A DNA stretch of 12,328 nt from CBDDRG01 sp051306415 (GTDB taxonomy: Bacteria > Pseudomonadota > Gammaproteobacteria > Pseudomonadales > Porticoccaceae): the NCBI GenBank assembly GCA_051306415.1, contig JBPPNE010000315.1, forward strand, positions 1-12,328. Reading direction: 5' to 3'. The notes under the pieces were generated by a model, which ran no database searches, was not told the DNA's origin, and saw nothing but the letters and a program-made list of their open reading frames with translations. The position numbers and the translations under genes were made by a program. The stretch's first letter is position 1, and each line of letters begins with the position of its first letter. Below, piece after piece: positions 6,606 through 12,328 of the stretch.

Positions 6606-8273
6606 TCAAACACCCAGTGTCGTCAAGCATTGATCAGCCAGATTTAGCGCAGCCTCGGTGGCCGGCTCACCCGGCCGATAGTTGTCCAGATAATACTCGA
6701 TGCTGATCACCGCATCGGCGAAAGTCTCGGCGGTGGGCCCGCCAAAACCCTGGATACCGCCAACCAGGGATCGCCCACGAACAAACTGGCGGCTGCGTTG
6801 CGCGAGTTCTTCAAGCCGGCGCATGTCGAGCATGAACGCATTGGCGCGGATGAGACCGAAGGCTTGGTCAATTTCGGTGGTTGAGGTTGCCGCGGTCATC
6901 CCCATGACGAGGCTGTCCAAACCACCCTTGATTTTTTTCAGGCTGATCGACATCTCCCCCAGCAGGGTGCGTTGCGCGGATCGAATAATGCCCGTTTGCA
7001 AAATGACGGCGAGCGGCCGCGCATCCCACTGGGCAAGCTGATCGGGTGTCGGCATGCGCTCCCAGAAATCCGCGACCAGGGCTTCCACTGAAAGTATCGA
7101 GTCGGCAATGGCCTCTCGCTGGGACACCGTCATCACACCACCCGCCTCGGATGCGGCTGTCAACTCCTGCTCGTGCTGATGAAATCGCCGCGCCAGGCTG
7201 GGCAAGTGGTGGGCCGCGCAAACGTTGGCGAGATCAGCCAAGGTGCCCCGCAAGAACGCCATCTCCTCTGCCACCAACACGGTGTCGGTATCCTGCAACG
7301 CATCGAGCTTGTAACGCAGGGAGTTGGCGACATCCGCGAGCCCCGGCAGAAAGCCCGGGGACGAGCCGGACGCTTCACCGAGCAGATGCTGACGGATGCC
7401 TGCGATATCGGCGTCAGTGACGCCGATATCGGGGATTCCGAGTGTGTTGCGCAGTTGCCGATCCTGCTCCCCGCCCACCGCTGTGAGCGCATAAAGGGCG
7501 ACGAACACGCGCCACAACCCTTCCGGATACGGATTTTTGCCTGCGGTCTGCGGAGAAGACAGCAGGCGCAGCTGCTGCTCGACCGCCGAGAACAGCCGTA
7601 CCCGTTCGGGCAGCAATCTGAGCTTCTGCGTCGCAAAAGCCCGGATCACACGACCGAACAGGCTCCAGTAACTGCGCTCGACCTCAGCGGTCACCAGGTT
7701 TTGCAACCTGTCAGTGGCGCGCGCAATGAACATGAAGGCCTTGTCACTGCCATTGCCGCGAATGATATCGAGCAAACCCAACTGGTAAAAATGGCGCAGT
7801 CGACCCATTTCCTCCAGCTGGTCGGCGGCAATTCCCTGCACCGTCGCGCCAATGGGGAACGGCGGCCAGGGTACGTCCGTTAACAGCTGGTATTCGTACA
7901 CCGGCGTTAGGCTGCGGAGCTTGCGCAATACGTTGATTTCCGGGAGCAAAAGGCAGGGACTGTCTCGCTCTGCCTGAACGATGTGCTGCACGTAGAGCGG
8001 CAGGATGGTGAGCGCCGGAGACAACACCGGCTGTAATTGGTCAACGCTTAATTTGCCATCGCGGAGATCTTGTGCGCAGGCAATAATTTCTTCTATCAGC
8101 CGGCGAGCGCCGGCGAGCTCAATCATCGCGGCGACGCCACGAAGCTCGACCATGCCCTGGATAAAGGGCTCTACGCCACTGCCGGCTATTTGCTCCGCAC
8201 CGGCGATGGCTTTTGTCAGACTGTGTTTAAACTCACCGGCTAGCAGCGCCAGCGTATGACTGTTCAACCTCAT
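6606..8273 (-). CDS. fimL: FimL-like regulator of type IV pili / cAMP signalling (degenerate Hpt-domain protein)
   Basis: In P. aeruginosa FimL is a soluble protein resembling the N-terminal region of the chemosensory kinase ChpA. It supports twitching motility and cAMP/Vfr signalling through the Pil-Chp pathway. This 555-residue protein has the expected size, no signal peptide or membrane span, and an all-helical look. Near residues 37-54 it carries an Hpt-like helix (MVELRGVAAMIEL) in which Val42 occupies the place of the phosphorylatable His of HxLKG, as in FimL where the histidine is lost. Further Hpt-like helices are likely around residues 330-380 and 430-530. Position two genes from dnaQ-rnhA and next to sohB agrees with the P. 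aeruginosa neighbourhood. ATG 8273 has only a weak AAGAAG site 7-12 nt upstream. A stand-alone ChpA-like fragment of other function is the alternative. Confidence 0.75.
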   Translation of the reverse strand: MRLNSHTLALLAGEFKHSLTKAIAGAEQIAGSGVEPFIQGMVELRGVAAMIELAGARRLIEEIIACAQDLRDGKLSVDQLQPVLSPALTILPLYVQHIVQAERDSPCLLLPEINVLRKLRSLTPVYEYQLLTDVPWPPFPIGATVQGIAADQLEEMGRLRHFYQLGLLDIIRGNGSDKAFMFIARATDRLQNLVTAEVERSYWSLFGRVIRAFATQKLRLLPERVRLFSAVEQQLRLLSSPQTAGKNPYPEGLWRVFVALYALTAVGGEQDRQLRNTLGIPDIGVTDADIAGIRQHLLGEASGSSPGFLPGLADVANSLRYKLDALQDTDTVLVAEEMAFLRGTLADLANVCAAHHLPSLARRFHQHEQELTAASEAGGVMTVSQREAIADSILSVEALVADFWERMPTPDQLAQWDARPLAVILQTGIIRSAQRTLLGEMSISLKKIKGGLDSLVMGMTAATSTTEIDQAFGLIRANAFMLDMRRLEELAQRSRQFVRGRSLVGGIQGFGGPTAETFADAVISIEYYLDNYRPGEPATEAALNLADQCLTTLGV

Positions 8274-8315
8274 GGTTCGGCTTCTTGCTGGTTTGCGCCC
8301 TTGTACATTTTGCGC

Positions 8316-8331
8316 CGCTCAGTCCTGAGCG
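8316..8331. promoter_or_regulatory. 16-bp perfect palindrome upstream of fimL
   Basis: Two 7-bp arms CGCTCAG and CTGAGCG flank a 2-bp centre, 43-58 bp before the fimL start. No T-run follows on either strand, so an intrinsic terminator is unlikely; an operator site controlling fimL is the simplest reading. The binding protein is unknown. Confidence 0.4.
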
Positions 8332-8376
8332 AACACCCTGCTCAACGAGGATGAGATAACCCGAGGACGAAGTTTG

Positions 8377-8571
8377 CTACTTCATCGCCTCGCCATGGAG
8401 CCCCTTGACCCGAACAATAGTAGCACCATTGTGTCGTTTTACACCCGACTCGACCCGCTCGGTCAATGTCGCTAGACCCTCTTCGTCCGAAGTTGTGGAC
8501 TGCTTTGCGGCATGACACGTCGATGCCCCGGTTGATGCCGATGAACCCACGCGTTGAATTAGCCAACCCAT
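8377..8571 (-). CDS. Possible 64-aa protein downstream of dnaQ, unrecognised
   Basis: The ATG at 8571 follows the dnaQ stop (8584-8586) by 12 nt, with TAGGGTG about 10 nt upstream, so it could be translationally coupled to dnaQ. The product begins MGWLIQRVG, is Ser/Thr-rich in the first half and basic in the second (ESGVKRHNGATIVRVKG), with no membrane segment. I recognise no family. Third-position GC is clearly lower than in neighbouring genes, which argues against long-standing coding use. If it is not a gene, the 310-bp stretch 8274-8583 holds only the palindrome at 8316-8331 and presumed fimL control sequences. Confidence 0.3.
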   Translation of the reverse strand: MGWLIQRVGSSASTGASTCHAAKQSTTSDEEGLATLTERVESGVKRHNGATIVRVKGLHGEAMK

Positions 8572-8583
8572 CACGCCCGCACC

Positions 8584-9294
8584 CTACCCCTCGATCCATA
8601 GACATTTACCGCCACTCGCACCCTGGACTACCGCAAGCTTGTCTCGGTGGGCGGCGAGTTCGCTCGCATCGGCCGCAATCACTCTCAACCGCGGGCGATG
8701 GCTATCGAGGCGACGGATATCATTACTCACCACCGCCTGCCCAGCGCCGGCGTGGCTGCCTCCGAGCGTCAGTGCGGTCTGCCCGCCGGTCATGTGCAGA
8801 TACACATCGGCAAGGATCTCTGCATCCAGTAGCGCGCCATGCAGTTGGCGCTGGGAGTTATCCACTCCATAGCGCTTGCACAATGCATCCAGGCTGTTTT
8901 TTTGCCCGGGAAATAACTGCCGCGCCATTGCCAGCGTGTCCACGACGCCACAGTAGTCCTGGATACGGCGACCACCGCCCAGCTTGTTCAGTTCGTGATT
9001 GAGGAAGCCCACATCAAAGGTCGCATTGTGAATCAACAATTCGGCGCCTTCGACAAAGGTCAGCAAGTCGTCAACGATCTGCGCAAACAGCGGTTTGTCT
9101 GCCAGATCCTCATTGCTGATGCCGTGCACCTCCCGGGCGCCGGCGTCAATATCACGTTTCGGGTTGATGTAGCGGTGAAAATGCCGCCCGGTCAGCCGCC
9201 GGTTGAACAGCTCGACGCAACCGATCTCGATAATACGATGATCCAACTGGATCTCGAGGCCGGTGGTCTCGGTGTCAAGTACAACTTGCCTCAT
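8584..9294 (-). CDS. dnaQ: DNA polymerase III epsilon subunit, 3'-5' proofreading exonuclease
   Basis: Epsilon proofreads newly made DNA in the Pol III core with alpha and theta. The 236-residue product has an N-terminal DnaQ/DEDDh fold with all active-site residues: D7 and E9 (DTETTG), D94 (HNATFDVGF), H152 and D157 (HGALLDAE), in line with E. coli D12, E14, D103, H162 and D167. A flexible linker and short C-terminal segment for binding alpha follow (from about residue 180). ATG 9294 overlaps the rnhA stop as ATGA, indicating translational coupling. Length is close to the usual 230-245. No anomaly seen. Confidence 0.96.
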   Translation of the reverse strand: MRQVVLDTETTGLEIQLDHRIIEIGCVELFNRRLTGRHFHRYINPKRDIDAGAREVHGISNEDLADKPLFAQIVDDLLTFVEGAELLIHNATFDVGFLNHELNKLGGGRRIQDYCGVVDTLAMARQLFPGQKNSLDALCKRYGVDNSQRQLHGALLDAEILADVYLHMTGGQTALTLGGSHAGAGQAVVSNDIRRLDSHRPRLRVIAADASELAAHRDKLAVVQGASGGKCLWIEG

Positions 9295-9758
9295 GTTATT
9301 TCCTGCTCCTCGATGCCGCGATTGGCGAGTTCGTCAGCGAGTTCATTGCCGGGGTGGCCGCTATGCCCCTTCACCCACTGCCATTGGATGCGGTGACGGC
9401 CCGCTTCTGCTTCCAGCCGTTGCCACAATTCCTGGTTTTTTACCGGCTTGCCGTCGGCCTTGCGCCAACCTTTCGCCTTCCAGGCCTTCAACCAGTTGGT
9501 AATGCCCTGGCGGACGTACTCTGAATCCGTGGTCAATACCACTCCGCAGGGCTCTCGCAACGCCGCCAGCGCTTCAATCGCCGCCAGCAATTCCATGCGG
9601 TTGTTAGTGGTGTGGGGCTCACCGCCGAACAGGTGTTTCTCGGCATCGCCGAAGCGTATCACCGCACCCCAACCACCGCGGCCCGGATTGCCGCGACAGG
9701 CACCATCGGTGTAAATCTCAACCGCTTTCAAGTTCACCGGTCTCGCTTCACTGTCCAT
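9291..9758 (-). CDS. rnhA: Ribonuclease HI
   Basis: RNase HI cleaves the RNA strand of RNA-DNA hybrids, removing R-loops and primers in the cytosol. The 155-residue product has the full catalytic set D18 (YTDGACRGNPG), E56 (NNRMELLAAIEAL), D78 (TTDSEYVRQG), H132 (VKGHSG) and D142 (NELADELA), each exactly 8 residues later than D10, E48, D70, H124 and D134 of E. coli. ATG 9758 was chosen because GGGAG lies 5 nt upstream; an ATG at 9779 adds 7 residues and GTG or TTG codons just inside could also be used. It is 28 nt downstream of the methyltransferase and overlaps dnaQ by 4 nt. In E. coli rnhA and dnaQ are divergent; here they are co-directional, as in Pseudomonas. Confidence 0.96.
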   Translation of the reverse strand: MDSEARPVNLKAVEIYTDGACRGNPGRGGWGAVIRFGDAEKHLFGGEPHTTNNRMELLAAIEALAALREPCGVVLTTDSEYVRQGITNWLKAWKAKGWRKADGKPVKNQELWQRLEAEAGRHRIQWQWVKGHSGHPGNELADELANRGIEEQEIT

Positions 9759-9786
9759 TAATCTCCCGTTGCCGAACATTTGTACC

Positions 9787-10542
9787 CTATGCCGATGCTC
9801 GAATCGGCGACCAGCCGCCTTGCTTTATTGGCGTCAATCGCGCCACTTGTTTGCGAGCAACGATCAGATAAAACCGCCCCCAGTTGGGCCGGAACCCTGC
9901 CGGAAGTAGCTTTCGAGGCCAATCGCCATCACTGCTCGCCTGACTGTCCGCCCGAGTCCGCCACGCGCTCTGCAATGGCAGCGGCTGAAAACCGAGTAAT
10001 TGTAGCCAATCCGTCACCCGCACGGCGCGTAGGCTGTGGTGCCGCCAGATCATGTGATCAGACAGAAAAATCGCTGCCCATTTCGCAATCCCAGTCCAAC
10101 TGAGGGGATTGAAACCAAACAGCACGATGTGGCCGCCGGGGATAACGACGCGGGCGGCTTCCTTGAGCACCTGGTGAGGGTTGGGCGAAAAGTCGAGGGC
10201 ATGGTGAAGGAGGACGATATCTATACTCTCCGCCGGCAATGGCAGCGCATCGAAATCACAGATCGCCGATATACCGGGTGTCGATTCAGGGAAAAGGCTG
10301 AACTTGTGGAGCTGGTCGAAGTTGTCGAGGAGCCCGCATTCTGGCGAGATTCCTAGTTGCGCGAGGCGGTATCCGCCCAACCCAGCCAGATGTTCACGAC
10401 AGCTAGCTTGTTGTTTGTCGATCAAATGGCGCCCAGCAGGCGTTGCCAACCATCCCGCCAGATCCTCCCGGGCGGCGACCAAGCCAGGAACTCGGAGGCG
10501 CTCTCTTATCCCATCAACGAGATTCAATCCGGCACCATTCAA
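9787..10542 (-). CDS. Class I SAM-dependent methyltransferase (YafS / PA1814-like)
   Basis: The product belongs to the small methyltransferase family encoded next to rnhA and gloB in many gammaproteobacteria (E. coli YafS, P. aeruginosa PA1814); substrate unknown. Residues 96-115 carry the motif DFDALPLPAESIDIVLLHH, then NPHQVLKEAARVVIPGGHIVLFGFNP (residues 121-145), typical of motifs after the SAM site. The glycine-rich motif I is degenerate (RLAQLGISPECG), as in this family. Length 251. The start is uncertain: the open frame has no ATG, only TTG 10542 and inner GTG/TTG codons. An ATG at 10564 with AGGA 5 nt upstream lies in another frame, which ends after 16 codons. Family similarity seems to begin about residue 20. 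Confidence 0.87.
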   Translation of the reverse strand: MNGAGLNLVDGIRERLRVPGLVAAREDLAGWLATPAGRHLIDKQQASCREHLAGLGGYRLAQLGISPECGLLDNFDQLHKFSLFPESTPGISAICDFDALPLPAESIDIVLLHHALDFSPNPHQVLKEAARVVIPGGHIVLFGFNPLSWTGIAKWAAIFLSDHMIWRHHSLRAVRVTDWLQLLGFQPLPLQSAWRTRADSQASSDGDWPRKLLPAGFRPNWGRFYLIVARKQVARLTPIKQGGWSPIRASA

Positions 10543-10665
10543 CAGCCTTTTCCAGGGTAGTCATGCAGTCCTAGCACGCGGTCATTATCGGCAATATCCC
10601 CTCTTGAGACCAGCAACACCGGCAGAACGACACACCGCGAGGCCTTGAATGCCGGGAATGCGGGC

Positions 10666-10715
10666 ATGTCGATCACCACTGCGATCAACAGATTTCGGAC
10701 CTGATCGACATTTTT
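10666..10715 (+). terminator. 10-bp perfect inverted repeat followed by T5 in the methyltransferase-mltD gap
   Basis: ATGTCGATCA at 10666-10675 is perfectly complementary to TGATCGACAT at 10702-10711, spaced by 26 nt, and the right arm runs into TTTTT (10711-10715). This has the form of a + strand terminator with an unusually large loop, though no + strand gene precedes it. It could be a relict of a lost gene end, an operator for mltD, or part of a small RNA. Confidence 0.35.
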
Positions 10716-10801
10716 GCGAACTCTCGCTGTTCAGTGCTGTCAGCGCTGAGTAGACTCGGGCACTCAATTAGCCGCTGTGGTGCTGCGGAAATACTTTCGT
10801 A

Positions 10802-10830
10802 TTGACAACAGTTTCGATTTCTTAGATTAA
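10802..10830 (+). promoter_or_regulatory. mltD: Candidate mltD promoter with perfect -35
   Basis: TTGACA at 10802-10807 matches the -35 consensus exactly. Seventeen bases on is GATTAA (10825-10830, 3/6 to -10); TAGATT (10823-10828, 4/6) sits at 15 bp. Either choice puts transcription start at or within a few bases of ATG 10835, which suggests a leaderless or nearly leaderless mRNA, consistent with no visible ribosome site. Confidence 0.35.
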
Positions 10831-10834
10831 CGAC

Positions 10835-12112
10835 ATGATATACAAGAACATTTTAATAGTGCTCGCCCCTCTTGTTGCAATTTTTTTTGCGGGCTGCGTT
10901 GAACAGCCCGCTCAAACGCTGACGGCGGCCATTCCTTCACCTGAAGCTTCGGGCAACAGCGAAATAACCCTCCAAGAAATAACCCCCCAAATAGCCACCC
11001 TCACTCAGGCGCCAACCTCCGCCACCGTCCGCAACCAGCGCTACGCAACAACAGAGCTAGAGACAGCTGATTCGGCGCCAGCGCCAAGTGCAGCGCCTTC
11101 GCCGCCGGATGCAGGCCTTTGGCAGCGGATAGCCGATGGACTAAAGCTGCACCCCTCCATCAAACACGCTCGCGTCCAGAAGCAGCTTAAGATCTACACC
11201 GGAAACCAGCGCTATTTTGATGCGATTGCGCCCAAGATGGGCCTCCACGCTCGCCTGGTCGTCAACGAGATCGCCAAACAGGGCGCCCCCATGGAACTGG
11301 CGCTGGTGCCACTGATTGAGAGTGGTTACCGGCCCACCGCCCGCGCCGACCGCGGGAGGATCGCGGGTCTCTGGCAATTCACCTCCGCAACTGGCGATAC
11401 GCTCGGTCTGGAGCGTAATGAATGGTACGACGCGCGCCTCGATGTCAAGGAATCCACCACTAAGGCCGTCGCTTATCTGACCTCCCTGAGTGAACATTAC
11501 AACGGCGATTGGCTACTCGCCATTGCCGCCTATAATTGCGGCGCAGGGGCCATCGATCAGGCCCTGAGGAACAATCGCCGGCAAGGGAAGAAACTCGATT
11601 TCTGGTCGCTCGACCTCGACGGCAGGAGCCGGGATTACGTGCCGAAGTTACTCGCATTGGCGGAAATAGCCCGCCATCCGGATCAGTACGGCATACAGAT
11701 GCCCGAGCTCGCCGATGCGCCCAGTGTGGAGGCCATTATGGTCAAGCAGCCGATCAAACTATCCCAAGTCGCCCATTTTGCCGGCGTTGATGTCGACACC
11801 ATTCGCGAATTGAATCCCGCTTATTTACGCGGTATCACCCCGGCTTCCGGATCATCCCGGCTTGTCCTGCCGGTGGGTTCAAAAGCCGAATTCAAGTTGG
11901 CGCTAGTAAAGCAAACGAGAAATCCTCTTCGGCAATCTCGCCAATACTGGGAATATGAAGTAAAGCCAGGAGATACGCTGGGCTCCATCGCCCTCAACCA
12001 TCAAGTTACCCTAGCGGATATTCGCTCTGAAAATCAGTTAAACAGAGATTTTCTTGCCGTCGGCAAGATTCTCAATATCCCCGTTAAACCGACCAGCAAA
12101 TCACTACTGTAG
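10835..12112 (+). CDS. mltD: Membrane-bound lytic murein transglycosylase D, lipoprotein
   Basis: MltD cleaves peptidoglycan between MurNAc and GlcNAc, forming 1,6-anhydro ends, in the periplasm at the outer membrane. The 425-residue product starts with a lipoprotein signal (hydrophobic residues 5-18, lipobox FAG-C21; V22 after the Cys predicts outer-membrane sorting). A disordered Pro/Ala/Thr-rich linker (about 30-93) leads to a family 1 SLT domain (about 130-265) with catalytic E162 in LVPLIESGY, GLWQF at 178-182 and AAYNCGAG at 231-238. A degenerate LysM-like region (about 305-347) and a canonical C-terminal LysM (374-417, YEVKPGDTLGSIA) bind glycan. E. coli MltD has two LysMs, so the first seems diverged. 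ATG 10835 is needed for the signal peptide; no clear SD precedes it. The gene is divergent from the methyltransferase. Confidence 0.94.
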   Translation: MIYKNILIVLAPLVAIFFAGCVEQPAQTLTAAIPSPEASGNSEITLQEITPQIATLTQAPTSATVRNQRYATTELETADSAPAPSAAPSPPDAGLWQRIADGLKLHPSIKHARVQKQLKIYTGNQRYFDAIAPKMGLHARLVVNEIAKQGAPMELALVPLIESGYRPTARADRGRIAGLWQFTSATGDTLGLERNEWYDARLDVKESTTKAVAYLTSLSEHYNGDWLLAIAAYNCGAGAIDQALRNNRRQGKKLDFWSLDLDGRSRDYVPKLLALAEIARHPDQYGIQMPELADAPSVEAIMVKQPIKLSQVAHFAGVDVDTIRELNPAYLRGITPASGSSRLVLPVGSKAEFKLALVKQTRNPLRQSRQYWEYEVKPGDTLGSIALNHQVTLADIRSENQLNRDFLAVGKILNIPVKPTSKSLL

Positions 12113-12302
12113 TAAGCCCCGGTCTAGACCGTCCATCACCTCAGCATTCACTAGCTGCACTCTCCATCCACGGATAGTTGACACCGCTGTAAACGTGCAC
12201 GCTCGTACTTTCGTGACCCACGTGTCGCTTGTGCTACGTAATACTTCATTAGTGCCGAATCAATAGTCAAATACGATGCGCGATTCTGCGAGCTTCAATC
12301 CG

Positions 12303-12324
12303 CACCCGGCCTTTCGGCCGGGTG
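12303..12324. terminator. GC-rich perfect hairpin at the right edge
   Basis: CACCCGGCC (12303-12311) and GGCCGGGTG (12316-12324) form a 9-bp perfect stem with a TTTC tetraloop, 190 bp after mltD. This is the shape of an intrinsic terminator, but only four bases follow before the window ends, so a T-run on the + strand cannot be seen. On the minus strand no T-run follows. The region 12113-12302 otherwise holds no recognisable gene, apart from a 12-bp palindrome at 12120-12131. Confidence 0.5.
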
Positions 12325-12328
12325 ATGC

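Noticed and set aside
7173..7883. 236-codon + strand frame opposite fimL
   Set aside because: No recognisable motifs or ribosome site; an antisense shadow of the fimL-like gene.
12120..12131. CGGTCTAGACCG palindrome after mltD as a regulatory or recombination site
   Set aside because: Short, isolated and without repeat copies in the window; no functional context.
12178..12183. TTGACA after mltD as a promoter for a downstream gene
   Set aside because: No acceptable -10 hexamer at 15-19 bp spacing.
1..12328. CRISPR array, tRNA, rRNA, insertion sequence, phage or defence genes
   Set aside because: No regularly spaced repeats, tRNA-like TTCGA arms with cloverleaf partners, transposase motifs or defence-family domains were seen on either strand.

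Overview
The window is an ordinary chromosomal housekeeping segment from a gammaproteobacterium. GC content is fairly high (roughly 58-60% judged by eye). Gene order and protein families match the Pseudomonas-type neighbourhood metH / cysI-DUF934 / sohB / fimL / dnaQ-rnhA-methyltransferase / mltD. The lineage is probably Pseudomonadales or Cellvibrionales-like, but that is inference from synteny and protein similarity recalled from memory.

Left part (1-4032, mostly + strand): the 3' end of cobalamin-dependent methionine synthase (metH) overlaps a small DUF2970 membrane-protein gene that carries an apparent one-base frameshift. A 40-residue single-TM protein not previously delimited by long-ORF methods lies on the minus strand (1553-1675). 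It is divergent from a two-gene assimilatory sulfite reductase operon (cysI plus DUF934, 17-nt overlap). Both directions have a recognisable sigma70-like promoter in the shared 208-bp gap. The sulfur theme (methionine synthase, sulfite reductase) is shared, but no sequence evidence shows co-regulation.

Middle (4166-8586): a CPA2-type cation:proton antiporter without a regulatory domain converges on sohB, an S49 inner-membrane peptidase gene broken by a one-base deletion near 6018-6023. Upstream of sohB on the same strand is a fimL-like gene, a degenerate Hpt-domain regulator related to the N-terminus of ChpA. A possible 64-codon ORF and a 16-bp perfect palindrome lie between fimL and dnaQ.

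Right part (8584-12328): a minus-strand cluster methyltransferase > rnhA > dnaQ, with rnhA/dnaQ overlapping by ATGA, and divergently a lipoprotein murein transglycosylase (mltD). The glyoxalase II gene (gloB) that often lies between the methyltransferase and mltD in gammaproteobacteria is absent. That 292-bp gap holds a 10-bp perfect inverted repeat followed by T5 and a strong -35 element close to the mltD start.

I found no CRISPR array, insertion sequence, prophage, tRNA, rRNA or novel multigene system. The points most worth checking are the two single-base frameshifts (real decay or sequence error), the small membrane protein, and the missing gloB.
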